This document shows positions 23,831 through 32,261 of a stretch of DNA of 64,000 nucleotides, piece after piece. Both the position numbers and the translations under genes were made by a program. The notes under the pieces are model-generated. The model worked only from the letters and a program-made list of their open reading frames with translations, did not search any database and was not told the origin of the DNA. This DNA is from Duganella rivi (GTDB lineage: Bacteria; Pseudomonadota; Gammaproteobacteria; Burkholderiales; Burkholderiaceae_D): positions 173,029-237,028 of the forward strand of contig NZ_WWCK01000006.1 of the NCBI RefSeq assembly GCF_009857435.1, in the 5' to 3' direction. Each line of letters opens with the position of its first letter. The first letter of the stretch is position 1.

Positions 23831-24046
23831 TCAATTGCAGCCGCAGCCACCGCCGCCGACGCCCGCACCGCCGGAAGACGCCTCGCGGCTGGTGTAGATA
23901 TGGTCGTCGTAACGGTTAAAGGCATGACCGTCCTTGAAGGTCATCTCGCTGCGCGCCAGCGTGCCCTTCTCCCATGGCTGCACATTACCGAGAGAAGCGC
24001 AGCCGCCCAGCGCTGCCGCCAGTATCAATGCTAAGCAGATCTTCAT
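23831..24046 (-). CDS. DUF4266 lipoprotein with Gly/Cys tail
   Basis: 71 residues. MKICLALILAAALGGC is a lipoprotein signal with Cys16 after LGG. The mature part contains VQPWEKGTLARSEMTF and HIYTSREA, the DUF4266 pattern, and ends SSGGAGVGGGGCGCN with cysteines at 68 and 70 in a glycine run. Function is unknown. The tail could bind metal or cofactor, form a disulfide exchanged by the neighbouring thioredoxin, or be modified. Start and stop overlap or nearly touch the flanking genes, so it is translated as part of the operon. Confidence 0.82.
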   Translation of the reverse strand: MKICLALILAAALGGCASLGNVQPWEKGTLARSEMTFKDGHAFNRYDDHIYTSREASSGGAGVGGGGCGCN

Positions 24047-24525
24047 TTGACGGCTCCCAGCGCAGCCTGGATTTTGCTTTCCAATTCGGCGCGGTCAGCT
24101 TCGCGGAAACCGGAATGCTCCAACAACACCTTGCCGTCCGGGCCAATCAGCACGCTGCTCGGCATGCCCTTGATGCCGTAGCTGCGCGGCGTAGCGCCTT
24201 GCGGATCGAAACCGATAGTGAAGCGGGCCGGCGTCGCCGCAAGGAACTGGCGCGCGTCCGCGCTGTTGGCGTCCACATTCACGCCGACGATCTGCAAACC
24301 GCGCGCGCCATACTTGGCCTGCATCTCATTCATCCAGGGGAAGGACTGGCGGCATGGGCCGCACCACGAGGCCCAGAAGTCCACGTACACCAGCTTCCCC
24401 TGCAACTTGGCCAGCTTCACCGCGCCGTCCAATCCCTGCAACTCAAACTGCGGCGCGGGCGCGCCCTTCTCAAGCGCTTGTGCCGACGCGGCACACAACG
24501 CCAATACCATGACGAGCCATTTCAT
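24043..24525 (-). CDS. TlpA/ResA-like periplasmic thioredoxin
   Basis: 160 residues, signal peptide MKWLVMVLALCAASAQA, then a TlpA-type thioredoxin fold with WASWCGPC (Cys55, Cys58) and the cis-Pro region GIKGMPSSVLI. It likely reduces disulfides of exported partners and receives electrons from DsbD at the operon end. It overlaps by ATGA both the JDVT-CTERM gene upstream and the DUF4266 gene downstream, so stoichiometric coupling is likely. Confidence 0.9.
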   Translation of the reverse strand: MKWLVMVLALCAASAQALEKGAPAPQFELQGLDGAVKLAKLQGKLVYVDFWASWCGPCRQSFPWMNEMQAKYGARGLQIVGVNVDANSADARQFLAATPARFTIGFDPQGATPRSYGIKGMPSSVLIGPDGKVLLEHSGFREADRAELESKIQAALGAVK

Positions 24526-26639
24526 TTTTCACCTCCACGATTACGACGACGCCAGCCGATGACGATCAACGACAGCACCAGCAAGGCAGCCAGGGTTGGA
24601 TCAGTCACGTCCTGCGAAGCAGAGCAACCGCCGCCACCACGATTGGACGGTGCGACTTCCGGCGCAGCCGCAGCGCCTTGTCCACTCAGCGCGATGCTCC
24701 AGCTGCTGCTGCCCGACTGGATCGTCGCATTACCGTTGCTGACGCCAGCGCTGGCCGGCGTGTAACGCACCACCAGGTCGCACGAGGCGCCTGCTTGCAG
24801 CGTGAATGGGAAGGCAGCACAGCCGGTGCTGTCGCTCACCGCTGCGAACGGGCCGCTGAAGGTGGCGCTCGACAACGCCAACGCGGAGGAACCCGTGTTG
24901 GTCAGTGTGAAGCGTCGGGTTGGCGCAGTGCCGCCGATGGTCACCGTGCCGTAATCGAAGCTCTGCGGATTGATGCCGAGCGACGGCGTGCCGACGGCTA
25001 CCGCCACGCCGTTGCCGTTCAAGGTGAGGTGGAACTGTGCGCCGCCATCCGTCACCAGCAGCAGGTCTGCGCTGCGCGCGCCAGCCGCCACCGGCTTGAA
25101 GGCAGTGGTGATGGTGCAGCTTGCGCCGGAGCTGAGCGAAGCATTGGCCACGCAATTGCCGCCCACCACGAAGTCGCCCGGCTGGTTGCCGCCCAAAGTC
25201 AGCGTGGAGATTTTCAAGGCAGCATTGCCGCTATTGCTCAAGGTTGTGGTGTGCGCGGTGGCGCTGCTGCCGACTTGCGTATCGGCGAATACAATTGGGC
25301 CAGTCTCAGACAACGCTGGTTTGGCCGTCGCTTGCGAAGTGCCGGTACCAGTCACGCCGACTTGCAGCGCCGGTGCATTCGATGCGACAGCTAGCGTAGC
25401 GCTCACCGCGCCTTCCGCCGTTGGTGCGAAACGCAAGGTCGCTACGCAGTTTGTGCCTACCGCCAGCGTCGTGCCGCAGGTATTGGCGCTCAGCGTCACG
25501 GCGCTGGAGCCGGTTACACCGATGCTGCTGAAAGTGATCGCCACGTTGCCGGTGTTGACCAGCGTGACGGATTGCGTCACCGCTGCCGCGCCCACGGTTT
25601 GCGCGCCGAATGCTACTGCGGATGGCGTGGCAGTCAACGCCGGTGCGGGCGCTGCGGCAGTACCGCCCAAACTCACCGCCACCGACGCACCGTTGGATGC
25701 GTTAGACGCCAAGGTCAGGCTGGCGGCAACCGCACCGGCGCTGGCCGGCGTAGCTTGCACGGTGACCGTACAATTGGCGCCCGCCGCCACTGGCGTACCG
25801 ACTGCGCAGCTGCCGCCACGCGTAATGATGGCAGCACTCGCACCGCCTATCGTAATGCCGCTGAAGTTCAGCGCCGCCTGTCCACTATTGCTGACAGTGA
25901 TGGTCGATACTGCCGACGGCGTGCCAATCAACAGCGTACCGAAATCCACGCTGGTCGCAGACAAAGCGATGGTCGCTTGCGGCGTGGCGTTGCCGGTGCC
26001 GTTGAGCGCTACCGCGCTGCTGCCGCCCGTCGCGTTGTGCGTGATGGTCAGCGTAGCCGCGCGCGCGCCGGCGGCAGTCGGTGTGAAGCTGGCCTGCACG
26101 GTGCAGCTAGCGCCAGCCGCAATCGATGCGCCGTTAGCACAGCTGCCGCCCGAGCGCGCAAAGTCGGCTGCCGCCGCACCGCCGATGGAGATGGTGCCGA
26201 TATTCAGCGCAGCGTTGCCGGTGTTGGTCAGCGTGGCTGCCAGCGGTGCGCTGGTGACGCCGATATTCGCGCCGTTAAAGGTCAGCGTGGCTGGCGCCAG
26301 CGATGCTGCCGGCGCTGCCGTCACGTTAGGATTGCCGATGAAAGCAGCCAGGTCGGCCAACTCCGCCGCCGAGAATTTGCCGTTGAATAAGCTGCCCATG
26401 CCGCCGCGATTGGCGGCAAATGCACTGGAGATGACCGACGGCTGATTGGCCGCCGCAAGAATGCCGTTGACGTTATTGGCCGGCGTAGGGCCATGGCAGG
26501 AAGCGCAACTTGCGCCGCCGCTCACCGGCCCGTTCAGGTACAGGCTCTTGCCGTTCAAGGCATCCGCCGCGTGCGCCGTCGGCCACGCAAAGCCCAGCCA
26601 CAGAACGGCTGCCGCCGCCCGCGCTATCAATCGATTCAT
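24522..26639 (-). CDS. JDVT-CTERM protein with cytochrome c motif and anchor-D (ASPM/SPD-2/Hydin) repeats
   Basis: 705 residues. A signal peptide is followed by a short c-type haem domain with C45-A-S-C48-H49 (a Met-containing GGMGSLF loop may give the sixth ligand). About five ~100-residue immunoglobulin-like modules follow, each with (T/S)NTGNAAL-type and GASC(T/A)-type segments (choice-of-anchor D family). The end is GGGGCSASQDVTDP (668-681), a hydrophobic helix and WRRRNRGGEK. Cys-x4-D-V-T-x-P plus helix plus Arg cluster is the JDVT-CTERM sorting signal, which is processed by MrtJ. Its gene directly upstream encodes such a protease. The protein is probably anchored at the cell surface after cleavage near Cys672. 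Anchor-D modules usually serve adhesion or assembly. Confidence 0.88.
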   Translation of the reverse strand: MNRLIARAAAAVLWLGFAWPTAHAADALNGKSLYLNGPVSGGASCASCHGPTPANNVNGILAAANQPSVISSAFAANRGGMGSLFNGKFSAAELADLAAFIGNPNVTAAPAASLAPATLTFNGANIGVTSAPLAATLTNTGNAALNIGTISIGGAAAADFARSGGSCANGASIAAGASCTVQASFTPTAAGARAATLTITHNATGGSSAVALNGTGNATPQATIALSATSVDFGTLLIGTPSAVSTITVSNSGQAALNFSGITIGGASAAIITRGGSCAVGTPVAAGANCTVTVQATPASAGAVAASLTLASNASNGASVAVSLGGTAAAPAPALTATPSAVAFGAQTVGAAAVTQSVTLVNTGNVAITFSSIGVTGSSAVTLSANTCGTTLAVGTNCVATLRFAPTAEGAVSATLAVASNAPALQVGVTGTGTSQATAKPALSETGPIVFADTQVGSSATAHTTTLSNSGNAALKISTLTLGGNQPGDFVVGGNCVANASLSSGASCTITTAFKPVAAGARSADLLLVTDGGAQFHLTLNGNGVAVAVGTPSLGINPQSFDYGTVTIGGTAPTRRFTLTNTGSSALALSSATFSGPFAAVSDSTGCAAFPFTLQAGASCDLVVRYTPASAGVSNGNATIQSGSSSWSIALSGQGAAAAPEVAPSNRGGGGCSASQDVTDPTLAALLVLSLIVIGWRRRNRGGEK

Positions 26640-26657
26640 GCCACTCTCCTGTTGAAG

Positions 26658-26966
26658 TTATAGACCGCAGACAGAGATGGCAAAGGCATTCATGGCGCTG
26701 TGCACGCAAGCGCACCAGCGCCAGCTACGCGTGCGTTGATAAAGCAGTGCCAACGCCAGTCCGGGCACGGTGACCGCCAGCGCGTGCGGCAAACCGGAGC
26801 GCAAATGCAGCAGGCCGAAGGCCAGCGCAGACACCGGCATCGGCCACGCCGTATCCGGTGCGGCGCGCCGCATCAGCCACTCCTGCAAACCGGCGCGCAC
26901 CACCAGCTCCTCCAGCACGGGAGAGAGCACCAGCAATAGCAGGAGCTGCGACAACTGCGGAATCAA
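26658..26966 (-). CDS. mrtJ: JDVT-CTERM glutamic-type intramembrane protease MrtJ (short N-terminus)
   Basis: About 102 residues if translation begins at TTG 26966, which has AAAGG seven bases upstream; another TTG at 27023 lies inside an inverted repeat. The CPBP (CAAX-protease-like) motifs are present: E-E-x3-R in LEELVVRAGLQEWL, a His in LLHLRSGLP, and H-x3-N in HSAMNAF. It lies 18 bases upstream of its presumed substrate, the JDVT-CTERM protein. Homologues that I remember are longer by roughly one membrane helix at the N-terminus. Here that part is missing or replaced by the 63-bp inverted-repeat element, so activity is open to doubt. Confidence 0.75.
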   Translation of the reverse strand: MIPQLSQLLLLLVLSPVLEELVVRAGLQEWLMRRAAPDTAWPMPVSALAFGLLHLRSGLPHALAVTVPGLALALLYQRTRSWRWCACVHSAMNAFAISVCGL

Positions 26967-26968
26967 TG

Positions 26969-27031
26969 TAGAACCTTTGCGTGCACATCTCGTCTGGCCC
27001 GTGTATTCCGGCCAATATGGCAAAGGTTCTA
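26969..27031. repeat. 63-bp element with perfect 12-bp inverted ends at the 5' edge of mrtJ
   Basis: TAGAACCTTTGC (26969-26980) and GCAAAGGTTCTA (27020-27031) are exact reverse complements. Inside lies a second short pair CTGGCC (26994-26999) / GGCCAA (27010-27015) pairing over TGGCC/GGCCA. There is no T-run, so it is not a normal terminator. The right arm supplies the AAAGG next to the likely mrtJ TTG start, so a folded RNA would hide the ribosome site. Confidence 0.6.
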
Positions 27032-27043
27032 AGGAGCGTTAAA

Positions 27044-27655
27044 TTATTTTCGGCCGATCAAACGGCCCAGCCATTTAGCGGCGATGCGCTTGTTGGCCTT
27101 GAAGGTGTAGTCGAGCACTGCGAACTGTTCGTCCAGTGCTTCTTGCAGCACGCTGCCCGGATTGGCCGGTGGCAGTTTGAGGTAGGCGTCGGCCTCGCCG
27201 TAATCGCGATGGATTTCCATGCCTGCTTTTTTCGCGATGTGCATCATGGTCTTGTTGGACGACAGGCAGTGCATATACAGTGTGTCGACATCGTTGTTGC
27301 GGCAGTGGATGGCGGCGCGTTCGAACAAGCGCGAACCGATGCCGCGGCCACGCGCCGAGCGGCTGACCGACACGCCGAATTCCGCCACGCGCTCTTTCTC
27401 GGTGGCACTGTTCTTTTCATCGCGCGGCGCAAAGGCCAGATGGCCAACTGCCACGAGTCTGAACAAGCGGTTGTACACGCCGAACACCACATCGCGCGAG
27501 AAGTCGATGCGGTTGACGTAGTTGATTACTTGCTCGTCCGGCAGCACGGAGCCGAAGCGCAACAGGCGATCACTCTCTTCCAGTTCGATGAAGTGTTTGA
27601 GCATGCGGCGGCGGTCACGTTCGCGCAGCTCCTTCACCAGAACGAAGGAAGTCAT
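27044..27655 (-). CDS. GNAT-family N-acetyltransferase
   Basis: 203 residues. The acetyl-CoA site is in VSVSRSARGRGIGSRLFERA (Q/R-x-x-G-x-G/A type), and VAVGHLAF precedes it as strand beta4. The substrate is unknown. It starts inside the cca stop (ATGA overlap), so it is translated together with cca, a pairing I cannot explain functionally. Confidence 0.88.
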   Translation of the reverse strand: MTSFVLVKELRERDRRRMLKHFIELEESDRLLRFGSVLPDEQVINYVNRIDFSRDVVFGVYNRLFRLVAVGHLAFAPRDEKNSATEKERVAEFGVSVSRSARGRGIGSRLFERAAIHCRNNDVDTLYMHCLSSNKTMMHIAKKAGMEIHRDYGEADAYLKLPPANPGSVLQEALDEQFAVLDYTFKANKRIAAKWLGRLIGRK

Positions 27656-28896
27656 TCCGCGTCCTCTTCTTCCTTCAGCACTTGCTTCACTGCGCGCACG
27701 CGCGCGGCGTGCACGCGCTCAGGAATGCGCTGCGGATTGTCGACGCACGATGCGGCGATCTCGCCGGCGTTGACGCCGCGCGCTGCGGCCAGTGCGTTTT
27801 CGAGATGCGCCAATTGCGGGAACGGTGCATCGGCATAGCTGGCGCCCGGGCCGATGCGGCCGCGCGAATCGCACTCGGTCGCCAGCAGCATTTGCGTAAA
27901 GCGCGCCGGCTTGCGGAAAGCGTCGCAGCGTTCGAACAGGGTAACGATGGTATTGGCGCGCAGTTGCAAAGCGCGGCCAACGTTGCCATGCTCGCGCGCC
28001 GTCATCACCGCCAGATCGCGGCACTCGGTCGGCACCTTGAGACGCTTGCTCACTTGCTCCACCAGCTTGACGCCGAGGCCTTCGTGGCCGTGATGCGCAG
28101 GCCAGTTGTCAGGCGGCGTAGCGGCCTTGCCCAGATCGTGCATCAGGCAGGCGAAGCGCGTCGGCAGATCGCGATCCAATCGCGCCGCGCAGTCGATCAC
28201 TTGCAGCACGTGGATGCCGGTGTCGATTTCGGGATGCCATTTCTCCGGCTGCGGCACGCCCCACAAGGCGTCCAGCTCCGGCAAGATGCGCGCCAGTGCG
28301 CCGCAGTCGCGCAGCACTTCCAGCATGCGTGATGGCTTCTGCTCCATCAGCCCGCGCGACAATTCCTGCCACACGCGTTCCGGCACCAGCGCATCGACCT
28401 CGCCCTGATCCACCATCTGCTGCATTAGCGCGTTGGTTTCAGGCGCGACTCGGAAATCGGCAAAGCGCGCGGCAAAGCGCGCTACGCGCAGGATGCGTAC
28501 CGGGTCTTCTGCAAACGCTTCCGAGACGTGGCGGAACACCCGCTGTTCGATGTCGCGCTGGCCGCCGTATGGGTCGGTCAGCGTACCGTCATCGGCGCGC
28601 GCAATCGCGTTGATGGTCAGGTCGCGGCGGATCAGATCATCTTCCAGCGTAACGTCCGGCGAGGTGTGGAACACGAAGCCTTTATAACCGGGCGCGGTTT
28701 TGCGCTCGGTGCGGGCCAGCGCGTATTCTTCCTGCGTTTTCGGATGCAGGAACACCGGAAAGTCTTTGCCGACCGGGCGGAAGCCCTTGGCGATCATCTC
28801 GTCCGGCGTGGCGCCGACCACCACGTGGTCGTGATCCTTGACCGGCAATCCAAGCAGCGCATCGCGTACCGCGCCGCCAACTACGTAAGTTTGCAT
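27652..28896 (-). CDS. cca: Multifunctional CCA-adding enzyme / tRNA nucleotidyltransferase
   Basis: 414 residues. It adds or repairs the CCA end of tRNAs. The nucleotidyltransferase head is YVVGGAVRDALLGLPVKDHD with the catalytic acidic pair. RRDLTINAIARADDGTLTDPYGG and RILRVARFAARF follow. The C-terminal HD domain has CLMHDLGKAATPPDNWPAHHGHE, giving phosphohydrolase activity of the long bacterial (class II, HD-containing) form. It begins 3 bases after the GST gene. Confidence 0.95.
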   Translation of the reverse strand: MQTYVVGGAVRDALLGLPVKDHDHVVVGATPDEMIAKGFRPVGKDFPVFLHPKTQEEYALARTERKTAPGYKGFVFHTSPDVTLEDDLIRRDLTINAIARADDGTLTDPYGGQRDIEQRVFRHVSEAFAEDPVRILRVARFAARFADFRVAPETNALMQQMVDQGEVDALVPERVWQELSRGLMEQKPSRMLEVLRDCGALARILPELDALWGVPQPEKWHPEIDTGIHVLQVIDCAARLDRDLPTRFACLMHDLGKAATPPDNWPAHHGHEGLGVKLVEQVSKRLKVPTECRDLAVMTAREHGNVGRALQLRANTIVTLFERCDAFRKPARFTQMLLATECDSRGRIGPGASYADAPFPQLAHLENALAAARGVNAGEIAASCVDNPQRIPERVHAARVRAVKQVLKEEEDAE

Positions 28897-28899
28897 GAT

Positions 28900-29619
28900 T
28901 TAATCCGGCATTTCCGCGTCGTGCTTGGGCGCCATCTCGGTTTCGGCCATCGCCTCGTCGATCCAGCGCGCTACCGCAGGGTGGGCCAGCACGCGCTGGC
29001 AGTACGCATCGAGCGCCGGCGCCAGCGACACGCCGTAGGTGCGGAAGCGGCACACCACCGGCGCGTAGTAAGCGTCGGCTATCGAGAATTCGCCGAACAG
29101 GAATTGGTGATGGCCAAATCGCGACAGGCACTCTTCCCAGATTTCGCTGATGCGGCCAATGTCGGCCTGCGTGCCCGGCGTGCGGCCTTTGCCCGGGTAG
29201 TTACCGCGAATGTTCATTGACATCGCGTTGCGCAAGTCGCTGAAGCCGGCGTGCATCTCGGCGCACACCGAACGCGCCATCGCGCGCGCCGCCACGTCCT
29301 GCGGCCACAAATGCAGTTCGGGGAACTGCTCGGCCAAATATTCGCAAATCGCCAGGCTGTCCCAGATGGTCATCTCATCGCCCGCCAGCAGCACCGGCAC
29401 GCGGCCGGAAGCCGAGTAGCTGCAAATGCGGTTGGCGGTGTCGTCGCGATCGAGCAGCACGCGCACTTCCTGGAACGGGATGCCGAAAGCGACCATCGCC
29501 ACCCACGGCCGCATCGACCACGACGAGTAGTTCTTGTTGCCGATGACGAGGGTCAGGCCGGGCGAGCGCGCGGCAGCCAGGGTTTGCGACAAGCTTGGAT
29601 CAAGTTGGGTAGTCTGCAT
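28900..29619 (-). CDS. Glutathione S-transferase family protein
   Basis: 239 residues. The thioredoxin-like N-terminal half begins LVIGNKNYSSWSMRPWVAM (catalytic Ser/Tyr region) and has the glutathione-binding GRVPVLLAGDEMTIWDSLAICEYL with the conserved cis-Pro and Asp/Ser. The C-terminal half is helical. The NKNYSSWSMRPW start marks the GST subgroup common in beta- and gammaproteobacteria. The substrate is unknown. It is the first gene of GST-cca-GNAT. Confidence 0.9.
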   Translation of the reverse strand: MQTTQLDPSLSQTLAAARSPGLTLVIGNKNYSSWSMRPWVAMVAFGIPFQEVRVLLDRDDTANRICSYSASGRVPVLLAGDEMTIWDSLAICEYLAEQFPELHLWPQDVAARAMARSVCAEMHAGFSDLRNAMSMNIRGNYPGKGRTPGTQADIGRISEIWEECLSRFGHHQFLFGEFSIADAYYAPVVCRFRTYGVSLAPALDAYCQRVLAHPAVARWIDEAMAETEMAPKHDAEMPD

Positions 29620-29645
29620 GATGGTACGTGTCCTGTATGGAGAGA

Positions 29646-31613
29646 TCAGCGCGGAACGAAGCTGGTTTCCTGTTCCTCGGCTTCGGTATAGCCTTTCGGC
29701 GCCACGTTGCCCAAGCGCGCCTTCAGCGATTGCGGGCGCCCTTCAAACAGCGCCGCGTAGTAGGTGGCGTTCGACATCACGTTCTTGACGTAGGTGCGGG
29801 TCTCGACGTACGGAATCGATTCAATGAATACGGTGCTGTCCATCGGCCTGGTCAGCGTGGAACGCCACGTGCGCAAGCGTCCCGGCCCGGCGTTGTAGGC
29901 GGCGGTAGCCAGTACCTGGGAGCCGTCCATATTCCCCAGCACCATATTCAGGTAGTTGGTGCCCAGCAGGATGTTGGTGCGCACATCACTCAACATGTCT
30001 TGCGCAAAATCGGCCAGGCCGATTTTCTTGGCGATCCAGCGGCCGGTCGACGGCATCACCTGCATCAGGCCCGAAGCGCCGGCGTGCGACTGCGCGTCCA
30101 TGATGAAGCGCGACTCTTGGCGTATCAAGCCGTACACCCATGCCTTATCAAGGCCCAGCGTTTGCGTGGTCGGGTGCATGATGTCGTTGTGCGGCGACGG
30201 GAAGCGCTGCGTGTAGTCGACCTGGATGCGCGTGCGCTCCGAGGTGTTGACCATGCGGTCGAGGATATTGTTCTGGCGCGCGTATTCGGCGGCGGCCAGG
30301 TGTTCGCGCTCGTTCAAGCCGCGCAAGCCCCAGTTCCATTCGCGCGTGCCCTCAAAGCGCAGGCGCATGCTGAAGAACTTCAGCGCGCGCTGGAAGTTCG
30401 GGTTCGCCGCAATCGGCGCGATTTCCGCCTGCGAGATCGGCGCACCTGCAGCTGGAATGGTAATCAGCTTGCCGGTTTCTTCCAGCGCCAGTTGGCCGTA
30501 GTAATTCGACTGATCGGCAATGCTGCGGAACAGTTGCGCCGCTTCGCCAGTCGGATGGCTGGCGACGCCGTCGCGCGCCATCAGCGCGCGTCCCAGCCAA
30601 TACACCCATGTCGGCTCGTTGCGCAGCGCGGCCGGCATGGCGCGGATATTGTTCTCGACCTGGCGCCAATCGCCGTTGCGCAGCGCGATGCGGGTTTTCC
30701 ACTGTGCCTGGTCAATGGACAAAGGCGCGCCGTTGGAGCGCTTCCAGTAGTCGGTGGTCTCAGGCGCCAGCGTGTACGACGATGCCAGCGCAATCGCCGC
30801 CCATGCTTGCTGCTGCTCGTGCGCCGTCATTTTCGGCGTAGCCTTGTTCAGCGCCAGCACTGCCAGCTTGATGCTGGTTTTGGCGAGGCGGCCGATGGCG
30901 ACGATGTAGATTTGATGTTCGACCTTGCTCGGGCCCATGCCCTTGGCCACTGCCACCGTTGGCAAATCAACCGCTTGCACGGCTTTCTTTTCCGGGCCGT
31001 CCAGCAGCGCGACGATGCGGCGCGCCTGGCCGGTGGCGTTGTACTCGCCGGACAGGCGCAGTTGCGCGTACAAGTCTTCGGTGTTGAATTGGCCGCCTTG
31101 ATACAAGGTCGCGATCAGGTTCGCACACGGCTCGCCGTAGACATTCGGCGCGGTCAGCAAGGCGCGTGCTTCATCGGCGACCTTCTGGCCTTTCAATGCG
31201 CGCGATGTCAGCGCGTAGCATTTGACCTGGGTGTCGTCATTGAGCACGAACAGCGGCAGCTGCTCGTCGAAGGTGGCCCAATCGCGCTTGCGGCCCAGAT
31301 CCAGCAGCCAGTCGTTGCGCAGGCGGTCGACAATGGCCTGGCCTTCGTAGCGCTTGAAGAAATCGCGGATTTCGGACGGCGGGACATCCTTCAGGTGGGA
31401 TTTCAGCCGATAATAATCGACGTAAGAAGGAATGGAGTAGTTACTCAGCCGCGCGGCGTAGAAGTCGGCCTTGGATGCGTCGTCTTGGCGTACAGCGTCC
31501 CGCAGCAGCAGGAAGGAATCGTCTTCCCTGCGGCTATCAGCGTCGTCGGCGTGGGCAAACGAGGATAAGGCTACGACGAGGGCGCCGGCAATCCATTTCG
31601 AAGCAGAAATCAA
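29646..31613 (-). CDS. slt: Soluble lytic murein transglycosylase
   Basis: 655 residues with signal peptide (MISASKWIAGALVVALSSFAHA). A long helical superhelix (~450 residues) precedes the catalytic lysozyme-like domain. There LIRQESRFIMDAQSHAGASG supplies the catalytic Glu, followed by LMQVMPSTGRWIAKKIG and AYNAGPGRLRTWR. It cleaves peptidoglycan glycan strands in the periplasm. It is divergent from the folate gene, with only 30 bases between. Confidence 0.93.
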   Translation of the reverse strand: MISASKWIAGALVVALSSFAHADDADSRREDDSFLLLRDAVRQDDASKADFYAARLSNYSIPSYVDYYRLKSHLKDVPPSEIRDFFKRYEGQAIVDRLRNDWLLDLGRKRDWATFDEQLPLFVLNDDTQVKCYALTSRALKGQKVADEARALLTAPNVYGEPCANLIATLYQGGQFNTEDLYAQLRLSGEYNATGQARRIVALLDGPEKKAVQAVDLPTVAVAKGMGPSKVEHQIYIVAIGRLAKTSIKLAVLALNKATPKMTAHEQQQAWAAIALASSYTLAPETTDYWKRSNGAPLSIDQAQWKTRIALRNGDWRQVENNIRAMPAALRNEPTWVYWLGRALMARDGVASHPTGEAAQLFRSIADQSNYYGQLALEETGKLITIPAAGAPISQAEIAPIAANPNFQRALKFFSMRLRFEGTREWNWGLRGLNEREHLAAAEYARQNNILDRMVNTSERTRIQVDYTQRFPSPHNDIMHPTTQTLGLDKAWVYGLIRQESRFIMDAQSHAGASGLMQVMPSTGRWIAKKIGLADFAQDMLSDVRTNILLGTNYLNMVLGNMDGSQVLATAAYNAGPGRLRTWRSTLTRPMDSTVFIESIPYVETRTYVKNVMSNATYYAALFEGRPQSLKARLGNVAPKGYTEAEEQETSFVPR

Positions 31614-31643
31614 TGTGCAACTCTCTTAAGACTTGAATCAATT

Positions 31644-32261
31644 ATGACCAGCATTCCTAGAATACCACGCAGCGATGCCGAATCACCAGTCCAGAAGGCG
31701 GATTTAAGGAAGCAGCTGCTGGCCGCGCGGCGCACCATCGATAGCGCCACGCGCGCGCAGTGGGATCGCGCCATCGGCGAACAGGTGATCGCCTGGTGGC
31801 AGGCCGCGCAACCTGCCGCGCTGGGGGTGTATTGGCCGCTGCGCGACGAGCCGGATCTGCATGCCGCCTACGTAGAGCTGGAGCGCCTTGGCGCGCGCTT
31901 GCTGCTGCCAGTGGTGGTGCAAAAAGATGCGGCGCTGGAGTTTGCCGATTGGCGCATCGGCGAGGCGATGGTGAAGGATAAGATGGGCGTCGCCGTGCCG
32001 GCCGATCTGCGCTTGCAGGCCGCTTATCCGCCGGCGCTGCTGGTGCCTTGCCTCGGCTTCAATCCGCAGGGATATCGCTTGGGATATGGCGGCGGCTTTT
32101 ATGACCGCACGCTGGCGCGGGAACCCCGCCCGCGCACGGTGGGTATCGCATACGACTGCCTTGAAGTGCAGTTTCCCGGAGACGCACACGATGTGGCGCT
32201 GGACTGCATACTTACCGAGTCCCGCGGCCTCCAACCCGCACTGCGGCCAGCAGGGGTCTGA
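31644..32261 (+). CDS. 5-formyltetrahydrofolate cyclo-ligase
   Basis: 205 residues. It turns 5-formyl-THF into 5,10-methenyl-THF using ATP. The conserved C-terminal signature LVPCLGFNPQGYRLGYGGGFYDRTL and the ADLRKQLLAARR start of the family are present. The stop codon lies inside a perfect 30-bp palindrome, so the last residues (RPAGV) are encoded by that repeat and are unlikely to matter. The folate role fits the adjacent metF. Confidence 0.93.
   Translation: MTSIPRIPRSDAESPVQKADLRKQLLAARRTIDSATRAQWDRAIGEQVIAWWQAAQPAALGVYWPLRDEPDLHAAYVELERLGARLLLPVVVQKDAALEFADWRIGEAMVKDKMGVAVPADLRLQAAYPPALLVPCLGFNPQGYRLGYGGGFYDRTLAREPRPRTVGIAYDCLEVQFPGDAHDVALDCILTESRGLQPALRPAGV

Noticed and set aside
24522..26639. 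Tandem DNA repeat array
   Set aside because: The periodic pattern is protein-level (anchor-D modules of about 100 residues) with diverged DNA, not a nucleotide repeat.
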